Shown piece after piece: positions 15,708 through 23,114 of a stretch of DNA of 28,720 bases. The position numbers and the translations under genes were made by a program. This DNA comes from CAZEAC01 sp964510065. GTDB lineage: Bacteria; Bdellovibrionota_C; UBA2361; CAIXSY01. Under the pieces are notes generated by a model that was given only the letters and a program-made list of their open reading frames with translations, had not been told where the DNA came from and did no database searches. Position 1 is the first letter of the stretch, and every line of letters starts with the position of its first letter. The stretch spans positions 1 to 28,720 of the forward strand of contig CAZEAC010000054.1 of assembly GCA_964510065.1 (NCBI GenBank), written 5' to 3'.

Positions 15708-16295
15708 ATGCGAAGAAGAGAGGAGCTAACATTTCTTGAGCGGATCTATGTAGTCGAGGTCGTGCGTGGAACAATTCTTACCACCATGCGGCTTCTTCGC
15801 AATTTCTCGCTGCACCTACTGCATTGTTTCGGCATGAAGAAAGATGTTGCCGCTGCGGCCAGCATCCAGTACCCGAATGAGTTCCGTCCCTATCCACCCC
15901 GCTTCCGTGGAAGGCATCGTTTGACCCTTCACCAAAATGGCGACGTCCGTTGCACTGCCTGCTTTCTTTGTGCGACCGCATGTCCCGCGCGTTGTATTTA
16001 TATTGAAGCAGCGGCGCACGATAGCCCGAATGTAGAGAAGTTTCCTCATCGTTACGAAATCGATACTCTGCTTTGTATTTACTGTGGGTATTGCGTAGAA
16101 GCATGCCCGGTAGATGCAATTCGCATGGATACTGGAATTCATCCTGAAGTTTACCCGCCAGACCCGCGTGCCTTTATTGAGGACAAAGAGACTCTTATGC
16201 GGCGCTCACGCGAACTTGAAGAGATAGGTCCGGTAGAGATGTTTAAGCGCCACATGCAGAAGATTCAGGATCTAGAACGAAGACCGCTGCAGTGA
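15708..16295 (+). CDS. nuoI: NADH-quinone oxidoreductase subunit I
   Basis: Peripheral-arm complex I subunit carrying clusters N6a and N6b, which pass electrons toward NuoB. It has 195 residues. Two complete ferredoxin motifs are present: Cys82-x2-Cys85-x2-Cys88-x3-Cys92-Pro and Cys123-x2-Cys126-x2-Cys129-x3-Cys133-Pro. The conserved basic stretch FRGRHRLTL precedes them, and DAIRMDTGIHPEVYPP follows. A strong ribosome binding site, GGAGGG, lies before the ATG. It sits between the MTHFR-like gene and an exported DUF1329-like protein, with no other nuo gene adjacent. With nuoB also isolated in this window, complex I is encoded in pieces. A ferredoxin partner for MTHFR is possible, but the NuoI features argue against it. 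Confidence 0.92.
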   Translation: MRRREELTFLERIYVVEVVRGTILTTMRLLRNFSLHLLHCFGMKKDVAAAASIQYPNEFRPYPPRFRGRHRLTLHQNGDVRCTACFLCATACPARCIYIEAAAHDSPNVEKFPHRYEIDTLLCIYCGYCVEACPVDAIRMDTGIHPEVYPPDPRAFIEDKETLMRRSRELEEIGPVEMFKRHMQKIQDLERRPLQ

Positions 16296-17560
16296 AAAGT
16301 GTCTGGCGCTTACTGAGCAATTCCTCCGCATTCGTCATATTCTTTTTGTTTGTAGCGTCCACGTACGCACAAAATCGTGATACGGAAAGTCCGATAAGCC
16401 TTCTTCCCGAAGCATCGAGCGGAGCTCCGGCGCGAATTGATCTGACTAATGCACAGGAGTTTCGCTCCTTGATCGTCCCGGAGCTGTATCAGGCTTTGCG
16501 TTCGGGAACTTTAGAGCTCTATGCACTTCGAAAACTCGACGATGAGCCGAGCGCGGTGATTGGGCTGAGCGAGGAAAATGCACTCAATCACAATGCTCAC
16601 GCGCTGCTGGAGAGTGGGCTGGTAGATCTTGATTTTAGGCTATATTCCCTAAAAGAAGCGACCATGGTGCGCCAGTTTGCGGGCCGTCTCGTTCGTGTGA
16701 ACCCAAAAGCGCTCAATCCTCAAGATAGAACTAGCCAAAGTTTTCGCGAAATTATTCGATTTACTGTGCCGACTTCAATAGCCGGCTTTACATGGCTTAC
16801 CTTTCGTTTTTCAGGTGAAGATCCGGATCTGCTTTGGCTTTTCTCGCCCGCGAATAACAAGGGCAGGGAGTTAACCGGGTCCAACCGAAGTGACGGTATG
16901 CTCCGCACCAGTCTTTCGCCGAACGATATCTTTGGTTGGTCTTCTAAGTCGGCGCTCGTCGCCAAAGAAAGCTCAAGCGAAGTTGAAGCGTTTGTCATTT
17001 TTCTTGATGCGAAAAGCCATGCGCTGCAAAATAATGGCGACTGCCGCGCCCTTTCGCGTGATGCGGGAGTCGAGGGTGAGGGCGAAAGCGACGACGCCGT
17101 GCATTGGAATTTTGGAGGGCGACGGGTTCCGCGCGCAGCGGGATGGCTGCCGCTTGATGTGGTTGCAGTGCCGAGGCGGCTCTATCGTTACGAGCTAGAG
17201 TCGCGCGACCCATATTCTCTTTATGGCAGACAAATTCTCTATCTCGACGCCGTTTCAGGCGCGCCGGTATATAAGTTTGTCTTCGATAGAGCCGGTAAAC
17301 CCTGGAAAACCATAATTTCAGGTCTTGGTATGTTTAACCAAGCTAATGGCATTATCGGTGTGTATTCGGCCTTCTCCGTGGTTGATGATTTCCGAAGTTC
17401 AGAGCCAGCGATCTTTGACGTAAGTCGCATCGCGTTTTGCAATCGATTTCCACCGGGACTCACGCTTTCGGACTTTGATCCGCGGCATTTTGGTGAATGG
17501 AATATGCCGGTCGAAGCTGCGACGCCGACGCCAGAGGCGACTCCTGTCGCCGAGGGTTAA
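16292..17560 (+). CDS. Exported DUF1329-like protein
   Basis: A 422-residue protein with a signal peptide (hydrophobic core FVIFFLFVASTYAQ, cleavage probably after TYA near residue 26). The mature part resembles the DUF1329 family, beta-rich envelope proteins with an outer-membrane lipoprotein-sorting-like fold. The segment LWLFSPANNKGRELTGSNRSD with NDIFGWSSK, and the later DPYSLYGRQILYLDAVSG with YKFVFDRAGKPWK, fit that family's pattern. The C-terminus ends in a short Thr/Pro/Glu tail. It starts with GTG overlapping the nuoI stop by four bases, so the pair is translationally coupled. Its stop overlaps the pseudokinase stop at a TTAA palindrome. Family membership is moderately sure and function unknown. 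Confidence 0.75.
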   Translation: MKSVWRLLSNSSAFVIFFLFVASTYAQNRDTESPISLLPEASSGAPARIDLTNAQEFRSLIVPELYQALRSGTLELYALRKLDDEPSAVIGLSEENALNHNAHALLESGLVDLDFRLYSLKEATMVRQFAGRLVRVNPKALNPQDRTSQSFREIIRFTVPTSIAGFTWLTFRFSGEDPDLLWLFSPANNKGRELTGSNRSDGMLRTSLSPNDIFGWSSKSALVAKESSSEVEAFVIFLDAKSHALQNNGDCRALSRDAGVEGEGESDDAVHWNFGGRRVPRAAGWLPLDVVAVPRRLYRYELESRDPYSLYGRQILYLDAVSGAPVYKFVFDRAGKPWKTIISGLGMFNQANGIIGVYSAFSVVDDFRSSEPAIFDVSRIAFCNRFPPGLTLSDFDPRHFGEWNMPVEAATPTPEATPVAEG

Positions 17561-19770
17561 TGTTGGCGAGTTCCGACAAGTTGTAAAAGTGCAAGGGAAA
17601 TTGAGAGCCCAGCGCTGGATGCGCGTTGTCCATCGAGACGAATTGCAAGCTGTCCATCGCGAGAAGTAAGATTGATAATCCCTGCGCCGGTGCCGTCGCT
17701 TACCGTAAGCACAGGTTGCGAGTAGAGATTCGCTCTCTCGAAGGGCGAGATCTCGTTGCTGCCTAGATAGAGAATGTTGCAGGTTGAAACTACTGAAGTC
17801 ACATTAAGGCTACGAAGTGAAGCGATTGAGAAAGTTCGCCGAAGCCGAGCGCCGATTGTTGGACTTTCTTCGGAGAGTGTCCGAGTAGTTGCTGGATCGT
17901 TAAGCACGCAAATTCGAAGCGGCGCATTTGCCGAAGAAAGATTTGGCCATCGCACATAATCGGAGAAATAAAAGAGCAGCGCTGTCTTCTTAGCGCTGTC
18001 TACCACGGAGTCCTCATGCTGCTCACGAGAAGGTGTGGCACGATGTGCTTTTGGAGCATTCGGGACCGCTCGCGAAATTCGCTCGATTCTTACTATTGGC
18101 TTTGAAAGAATAATAGGGCTTGGTGTCACTATAGGTGTAGCGGCGAGTGAAGCTGTATCAACTGTATTTTCTGCTTCAACGGTTTCGGTGGCGACATCCG
18201 GCGCCTGTTCGTTTGCGAGCGCAATCGGATCGTCCTTGATAATCTGTGGCTGGCTCTCTTCTTGAGGAGAAACAGCTGGTTGCTGCGGCGGCGCTGCATC
18301 GGCATCGGGATCTTCGGTAATTGCCGTGCGAGTGGCTTCCGCTGTAAGCGCGAGCTTAGCTCGGGCTAAATCCTCTTCCGCGGTAACCTCGGCTGCTGCA
18401 GTCTGATTGCCATCTGTTTCTGCCGAAGCTGGATTCGTTGGAATCTCTGGTGCTGCCACCGACTCCGCCGGAACACCGTCGTGTATGCTGCTCTCAGCAG
18501 CGGGAATTTGAACGGTTTCGATTTTGGTCGGTATTTCTAGCGCTTCGTGTGGACTGGGCGCTGGCTGTTCTTCTTTAGGTGCCGCGATATCAGCAGCGAT
18601 CCGATCTGGGGTTCTCTGGTTAAGCGCAACGATGGTTTGGGAAGATGCGGCAATTGGAGTGGTATTGGCGCTGGTCTTGCCGTCACTACTTGCCAAATAA
18701 GAAATTACGGCAACGAGCACTATTCCAAGTATTGGTCCCGCCACGGCGGCATAGCCTACGCGCGCCAAGGAAATCCTCCCCTCGGTAAAAACTTCGGTCT
18801 CGGGAAGTAACTCTTTGTCCAGTTTTCCTTTTACTCCCCCGGGGAGTACCGCGGTGGGCTCCTGTTCCGGAGACTGTTTCTTCGGGGTGGCTCTATCCTT
18901 TGGTGTGCGCGAGGTATCGATTGATTCGCCAGTGCTGATCTTAATTTCACGCAGCAGTCGCGATTCTTTGAGGAAAGTTTCCTCAGAAGGCAGAGTGATA
19001 TCGAGAAACGATCTAAAATCCTCTTCAAGCTCACTAATACTCGAATATCCCGCTTGTGTCGACGGATTGAGCGCGCGCATGATAATTGCACTTACTGGAC
19101 GTGGGCAGGCCTGGCTCACCTTGTGCGGAGTTTCCGGCATCTTGCGTTGAAGATGTTCGAATAGCTCGTACACGTTTTGACCGGGGAAAGGAGCGATGCC
19201 GGTAATTAGCTCGTAAGCAAGGGCACCTATCGCGCAGATATCGCTGCGCTGACCACGTTCGAGGTTGCTCGGAATTCCAAAGTGAGTGAGCCGTGGCTCG
19301 CCGTCGCCGGTCATCAGCACATTTTTGGAGAGAAGTGCGTGATGAGCCATGCCGTTTGCGTGAAGCGCGCGAATGCCTTCGCAGATATCAACGAGAATCT
19401 TCAAGGATGGACGCAGTTCAATTGAAGGGCGCTGCGAAATCCAGCGCGCGAGATCGCCACCCTCCACGTACTCCATTGTGCAGGCAATTAAATTTTTTGT
19501 TTCAACGGAGTCGTAGATTCGCAAAATATTCTTGTGATCGACATGCTGTGACACATATACCTGATGCATGAACCGGGTAGTTGAATCAATGCTGCTGAGT
19601 TTCTTAAGCGAGAGTACTCGCACAGCGAAACGGTTATCTTGATTTTGGGTATGTTCGCAGAGATAACATGCGCCAAGACTGCCTTCGCCAAGCAGGCGTA
19701 AGATACGGTACGGCCCAAAGAGGGCACCAGGCTGAAGTAGTTGGATTTCACCATTCTGAAGTGGCTTCAT
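17557..19770 (-). CDS. Transmembrane pseudokinase with C-terminal YfiR-like periplasmic domain
   Basis: A 737-residue fusion. Residues ~18-258 are a Ser/Thr kinase fold with the glycine loop GEGSLG (28-33) intact. The ATP-site Lys is Arg51, the helix-C Glu is Gln70, HRD is His143-His144-Ala145, DFG is His163-Phe-Gly, and the activation loop with APE is almost absent (HFG to the helix-F Asp177 is 14 residues against 39 in the neighbouring active kinase). Asn150 and Asp177 are kept. This should not phosphorylate. One transmembrane helix spans ~338-360, then ~230 residues of Ala/Pro/Glu linker. Residues ~592-733 match YfiR (DUF4154): KKTALLFYFSDYVRWP, paired Cys621 and Cys664, QPVLTVSD and SAGLSISLALLQL. 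Topology would put the pseudokinase in the cytoplasm and YfiR in the periplasm. The downstream gene is convergent. Confidence 0.9.
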   Translation of the reverse strand: MKPLQNGEIQLLQPGALFGPYRILRLLGEGSLGACYLCEHTQNQDNRFAVRVLSLKKLSSIDSTTRFMHQVYVSQHVDHKNILRIYDSVETKNLIACTMEYVEGGDLARWISQRPSIELRPSLKILVDICEGIRALHANGMAHHALLSKNVLMTGDGEPRLTHFGIPSNLERGQRSDICAIGALAYELITGIAPFPGQNVYELFEHLQRKMPETPHKVSQACPRPVSAIIMRALNPSTQAGYSSISELEEDFRSFLDITLPSEETFLKESRLLREIKISTGESIDTSRTPKDRATPKKQSPEQEPTAVLPGGVKGKLDKELLPETEVFTEGRISLARVGYAAVAGPILGIVLVAVISYLASSDGKTSANTTPIAASSQTIVALNQRTPDRIAADIAAPKEEQPAPSPHEALEIPTKIETVQIPAAESSIHDGVPAESVAAPEIPTNPASAETDGNQTAAAEVTAEEDLARAKLALTAEATRTAITEDPDADAAPPQQPAVSPQEESQPQIIKDDPIALANEQAPDVATETVEAENTVDTASLAATPIVTPSPIILSKPIVRIERISRAVPNAPKAHRATPSREQHEDSVVDSAKKTALLFYFSDYVRWPNLSSANAPLRICVLNDPATTRTLSEESPTIGARLRRTFSIASLRSLNVTSVVSTCNILYLGSNEISPFERANLYSQPVLTVSDGTGAGIINLTSRDGQLAIRLDGQRASSAGLSISLALLQLVGTRQH

Positions 19771-19880
19771 GGCTACTTACTAGTCCACCAAGCAGGGCTA
19801 ACTGCTTCATCCTATTTGGTTATTTTACGAGTACGCTATTTTTTTGCGGGAATTGCCTCGTTATTACGCGATGTTAGCGG

Positions 19881-19951
19881 AAAAACCCGTGACGGTCCCA
19901 CATGTCCCTACTTTCTGAAAGTAGGGACATGTGGGACCGTCACGGGTTTTT
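19881..19951. terminator. 34-bp perfect inverted repeat, bidirectional terminator
   Basis: Arms 19881-19914 and 19918-19951 are exact reverse complements around the three-base loop CTG. The arms begin with AAAAA and end with TTTTT, so on either strand a G+C-rich stem (CCCGTGACGGTCCCACATGT core) is followed by T residues. It starts where the sspB-like gene stops and separates it from the pseudokinase gene, which is read the same way. The arms are far longer than a usual terminator, so it may derive from a repetitive palindromic element. Confidence 0.85.
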
Positions 19952-20353
19952 TTACTTTACGCGTTTTAAAGCGGGCCGGCCTTTTGTCACCGGTTTTGCC
20001 TCTTCGGCGGGGTTTGGTTCAATAGTTCCAAGCGGCGCACTGACCCCGGCCGGAATGGATTCCGTCCAGATTCTTCCCATTCCCTTCGGGGTGGATATTC
20101 CCCAGAGCGCATCAATCGGAATTTGGCAGGTGAAATACTCTCCATTAAAGAGGAGGTCTGCGCTAATAAGATCTTTGTCCACGGTCATCTTACCGACAAA
20201 TCTTCGACTCAATCGTAATGTAACACTCGGTTCCGACTGCAAATACTCGGGAATAACCACTCCCTTGGCGCATGTGCTAAGGTGAACTAAAATATACTCC
20301 TCATCGAGAAGTGAGTTGAGCACCTTGTATTTCTCATCGCTTGTATTTTTCAT
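19952..20353 (-). CDS. sspB: SspB-like ClpXP adaptor
   Basis: A 133-residue protein of the stringent starvation protein B family, which in Escherichia coli and Caulobacter delivers ssrA-tagged and other substrates to the ClpXP protease. The fold-defining run is present: YILVHLSTCAKGVVIPEYL (~20-38), VTLRLSRRFVGKMTVDKDLISADLLF, then FTCQIPIDALWGI (~79-91). The C-terminal ~40 residues are Pro/Ala/Glu/Lys-rich, like the flexible SspB tail, and end in PALKRVK; in known SspB a short hydrophobic and basic tail binds the ClpX zinc domain. The ATG at 20353 is preferred over the GTG just before it. It is divergent from the kinase gene over a short promoter region and ends at the 34-bp hairpin. Confidence 0.82.
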   Translation of the reverse strand: MKNTSDEKYKVLNSLLDEEYILVHLSTCAKGVVIPEYLQSEPSVTLRLSRRFVGKMTVDKDLISADLLFNGEYFTCQIPIDALWGISTPKGMGRIWTESIPAGVSAPLGTIEPNPAEEAKPVTKGRPALKRVK

Positions 20354-20370
20354 CACTGCGCGTATGATTT

Positions 20371-20399
20371 TTGTCAGCTTGATTCACGATTTCTATATC
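20371..20399 (+). promoter_or_regulatory. Candidate sigma-70 promoter of the Ser/Thr kinase gene
   Basis: TTGTCA (20371-20376) and TATATC (20394-20399) are spaced by exactly 17 bp in the gap between the divergent sspB-like and kinase genes. Matches to TTGACA and TATAAT are 5 of 6 and 4 of 6. The kinase ATG lies 65 bp downstream of the -10 element. Confidence 0.45.
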
Positions 20400-20464
20400 T
20401 ATCCTCTCTGCGGAAGTTTCGCAAATTGCCCCGAAGGCTTTGGCCTGGGTGCTCAAAGGATCCA

Positions 20465-21421
20465 ATGATTTCAGATCCATCAGAAGGGCGGACCGTCGGA
20501 CACTTCCGAATTGTCCGCGGCCTTGGCTCGGGCAGTATGGGCGCGGTTTTTTTAGCCGAAGATACCAACAGTGGCGAAATGATCGCGCTTAAGGAGATTT
20601 CGCCAGCGCTGCTTCGAGTGCCCGGAGCTCGCGAGCGCTTTAAAAATGAAGTAAGCGCGCTTTTTAGAGTGCACCACCCCAATATTATCCGTGCCATTGA
20701 GTATATCGACATGCAGGAGTACCAGGCTCTGGCGATGGAGTACCTCGAAGGACAGACCCTGGCCGACTATATGCAGTCAACGAGGTTTAGTGAGTCTGAG
20801 GTTGTCGCCCTTTTGCTTCAGCTTGCGCAGGGACTTGCAGCGGTTCACGCGCAGGGAGTTATTCATCGCGACTTGAAGCCTGAAAATATTTTTGTGTCGA
20901 ATGAAGGTGAATTGAAAATTGGTGATTTTGGCGTTGCCGGTCTCGGCGGTACATCGACACTTACGCAACAGGGGCGTCTCGTCGGAACGGCAAAGTACTT
21001 CGCTCCGGAGTATATAGAAACAGGCGAGTGCGACGCCCGAGGTGATATCTATGCGCTCGGTGTGTTGGGATATGAGCTTTTAACCGGGCATTCGCCTTTT
21101 AAGGCAACGCGTTTGCAAGAGATGATGGCGGAGCGTTTTAAAACTACTATTGCTCAGGACTTGGCAGTGCTTGCACCGAAAGTCTCTGTGGAAATTCGAG
21201 GTATTATTGCCAAAGCAATGAACGTGGCGCTTATCTCGCGTTATCAAAGCGCCGAAGAGGTAATCACCGATCTTAAAAAGCTTGAAAGAGTCGAGCATAA
21301 GGTTTCTTCGAGTGCTGCGTTCGAAGTCCCGAAAGACGAAAAGAAAAGTTTTGCGGTAGCAGGAATTGCGATTGTGCTTATCGTTGCGGCAATAGTAGCG
21401 GTGCTGGTGCTGAAAAGCTAA
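20465..21421 (+). CDS. Membrane-anchored Ser/Thr protein kinase (catalytically intact)
   Basis: Hanks-type kinase of 318 residues. All key elements are present: glycine loop GSGSMG (21-26), Lys43 in IALKE, helix-C Glu62, HRDLKPEN with Asp136, DFG at 154-156, APE at 180-182 and the helix-F Asp194. The activation loop contains several Ser/Thr (GGTSTLTQQ) that could be autophosphorylated. A single hydrophobic helix at ~297-316 ends two residues before the C-terminus, so it is a tail-anchored cytoplasmic kinase with no extracellular sensor. The ATG at 20465 has AAAGGA at good spacing; a TTG further upstream adds 13 residues without a domain. It lies near the pseudokinase gene, and its stop overlaps that of the GNAT gene by four bases. 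Confidence 0.95.
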   Translation: MISDPSEGRTVGHFRIVRGLGSGSMGAVFLAEDTNSGEMIALKEISPALLRVPGARERFKNEVSALFRVHHPNIIRAIEYIDMQEYQALAMEYLEGQTLADYMQSTRFSESEVVALLLQLAQGLAAVHAQGVIHRDLKPENIFVSNEGELKIGDFGVAGLGGTSTLTQQGRLVGTAKYFAPEYIETGECDARGDIYALGVLGYELLTGHSPFKATRLQEMMAERFKTTIAQDLAVLAPKVSVEIRGIIAKAMNVALISRYQSAEEVITDLKKLERVEHKVSSSAAFEVPKDEKKSFAVAGIAIVLIVAAIVAVLVLKS

Positions 21422-21900
21422 GCCGCCACCTGCTTTCCTGTCCACTCCATTATTACATGGGTTGCTGTTGTCGTCGTTATCGTAAAACCCTGGCGAAGAT
21501 AAAGATCTTTGGCCCTATTCTCCTTCAGTACCTGTAGTCGGAGTGGAACGCCCATGCGTCTAGAGCGCTCCATGTGCTCGTGAATTACCATTGTGCCAAT
21601 CCCTCTGCTTTGAAATTCAGGAAGAATCTGTAGTTCGCTCAAAAAGAGATGATCGCTGTGCTGCGCGGAGCTCACTATCCCGACGTCGCGAGAATCAAAT
21701 TGGATTATCTGGTGCGGGGCTCGATTCCAACCTTCTATGAAAAATTGATTTTGGCGATACTCGTCCCATTCGCCAAACTGCTTAACTACCACATCTCGGT
21801 ACGCGCTGTGATGAAGCATCTGTCCGAACTCGCGATCGGCCACGGTGTCGGCTGGGCGGTAGGAGACCTGTGCCCGGATGTGTGAAGCTGATTGATTCAC
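21418..21900 (-). CDS. GNAT-family N-acetyltransferase (downstream of pair)
   Basis: Predicted acetyl-CoA-dependent acetyltransferase of 160 residues. Motif A is clear: FLSELQILPEFQSRGIGT with Gln97-Ser-Arg-Gly-Ile-Gly102 as the pyrophosphate-binding loop. Motif B follows, with LRLQVLKENRAKDLYLRQGF (120-139), where Asn128 and Tyr134 are in the usual places. The start is GTG in a GTGA overlap with the stop of the other GNAT gene, so it is translated by coupling. The N-terminal ~20 residues are extra. The substrate (small molecule or protein N-terminus) cannot be inferred. It converges on the kinase gene with a four-base stop overlap. Confidence 0.9.
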   Translation of the reverse strand: MNQSASHIRAQVSYRPADTVADREFGQMLHHSAYRDVVVKQFGEWDEYRQNQFFIEGWNRAPHQIIQFDSRDVGIVSSAQHSDHLFLSELQILPEFQSRGIGTMVIHEHMERSRRMGVPLRLQVLKENRAKDLYLRQGFTITTTTATHVIMEWTGKQVAA

Positions 21901-22331
21901 TGTATAGTCCCAAGTAGCTTTCGAAAACCGATCCTTGCGTGGCCTTTTGGGAAATCGTCAAGCCGGGAGAACTCTTGATAGCCGATTCGTCGATAAAATT
22001 CGGGCGCTTGCCAGCTTTGTGTCCAAAGCCACACTCCGACGAAATTCTTGGCACCAGCGTAGTGCTCAATCTGTCTTACAAGGCCCGTGCCAAGCCCCGT
22101 GCCGCGAACGTTTTCATCGACCCAAAGATCTTCAATATAGATCCAGTCCCATAAGGCATGCGCCGTAGCTATCCCAAGAATCTTCTGATGTGCATCGTAC
22201 GCGAGCCATTTTAGCGGCTGCTTTATGAACGCCGGCACCGAGTGCTTCTCTGAGTGACGGGCAAATCCCTCCGACAGAATCCTGCGCTCGTCAGTGGTCA
22301 GCGCGTCTTCTTTAAATTCAATTTTGAACAT
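21897..22331 (-). CDS. GNAT-family N-acetyltransferase (upstream of pair)
   Basis: A 144-residue acetyltransferase, first in a two-gene unit. The core reads WIYIEDLWVDENVRGTGLG (63-81) with Arg76-Gly-Thr-Gly-Leu-Gly as the acetyl-CoA loop, then GVWLWTQSWQAPEFYRRIGY (99-118). The EDLWV form of motif A is common in small-molecule acetyltransferases. It differs clearly from its partner, sharing only general family motifs, so this is not a recent tandem duplication. The ATG lies about 100 bp from the next gene upstream, and that gap should hold the promoter. Both GNATs are probably made together. Confidence 0.92.
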   Translation of the reverse strand: MFKIEFKEDALTTDERRILSEGFARHSEKHSVPAFIKQPLKWLAYDAHQKILGIATAHALWDWIYIEDLWVDENVRGTGLGTGLVRQIEHYAGAKNFVGVWLWTQSWQAPEFYRRIGYQEFSRLDDFPKGHARIGFRKLLGTIQ

Positions 22332-22430
22332 CGTCGTCTAAGCAGACTATCATGTTTGCGAAGGCTAAGGAAAATCACGAGTGAGTTCTCGGTGCAGTCT
22401 AAACTAGAGAATATTATTATGAAGATTGCC

Positions 22431-22961
22431 TTATTGGTTAATAGCTCGAAGCCTTCGTAAAAGCGCGCGACGAGCGTGCTTCAGAAGTTTGCAGTGTGTC
22501 GGATCGGAGGAGCACTCTCGAGGGAAGATATAAAAATAATCGAAATAAAGCAGCCAAACCGAGCTTTGCTGCTCTGCTTCCAATATACGTGTTGACGGGC
22601 TTCGGGAAGAGAATACGCTTACGTCTTGAGATCCGAGATAGCCGAAGCGGTCACCAACTTGAATAGAGAGCTGCTTGTCAAAATTGCAAGCAGCGCTTCC
22701 CCCGTCAAGAGAGTAGCGAACTATAGCTCGCGAACCCTTTATCCCACGATTGCTTCCCGGGGCGATTCGAATTGTGAGGACTTGGGCGTCGGGCTCTTCA
22801 GTAATTTTTGTCACTGTCCCATAAAAAGCAACCGGTGCTTGACGTAGCGCGGTTTTTTCGCTTTCTCGCCACGAAGCTACAACTGGATCGCACGCCAAGG
22901 CGACGTTGCACAAAGCCAACAGTAGCGTGAGAAATAAAATTAGATGGACACGAAATAACAT
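22431..22961 (-). CDS. Small secreted protein, possibly NTR/TIMP-like
   Basis: A 176-residue protein with a signal peptide from the chosen start (FRVHLILFLTLLLALCNVALA), cut just before Cys-Asp-Pro. The mature chain begins with Cys, then has FYGTVTKI, a central AACNFDKQLSIQVGDRFGYLG and a C-terminal pair of Cys in FPRECSSDPTHCKLL. Early Cys, a GTV strand and a later Cys before a YLxY-like strand resemble bacterial netrin/TIMP-like domains; this is weak. A lipoprotein is possible because Cys follows ALA, though the lipobox is not canonical. The frame is open upstream to 23054, adding 31 polar residues; a start at 23033 with AAAGAG nearby cannot be excluded. Function unknown. Confidence 0.7.
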   Translation of the reverse strand: MLFRVHLILFLTLLLALCNVALACDPVVASWRESEKTALRQAPVAFYGTVTKITEEPDAQVLTIRIAPGSNRGIKGSRAIVRYSLDGGSAACNFDKQLSIQVGDRFGYLGSQDVSVFSSRSPSTRILEAEQQSSVWLLYFDYFYIFPRECSSDPTHCKLLKHARRALLRRLRAINQ

Positions 22962-23114
22962 TGCTTGTCTGTAAAACTTCTTAATGGTTATCGATACTTG
23001 CTGATGCTTTGATCCATCTGCCGCGTAGTTCATCTCTTTACCAAGAGAGAACACTACGCTACTCTTTGTGGGTTAGATAAAGAGCCATATTTACTTATTA
23101 TTTTTCACCTAATC

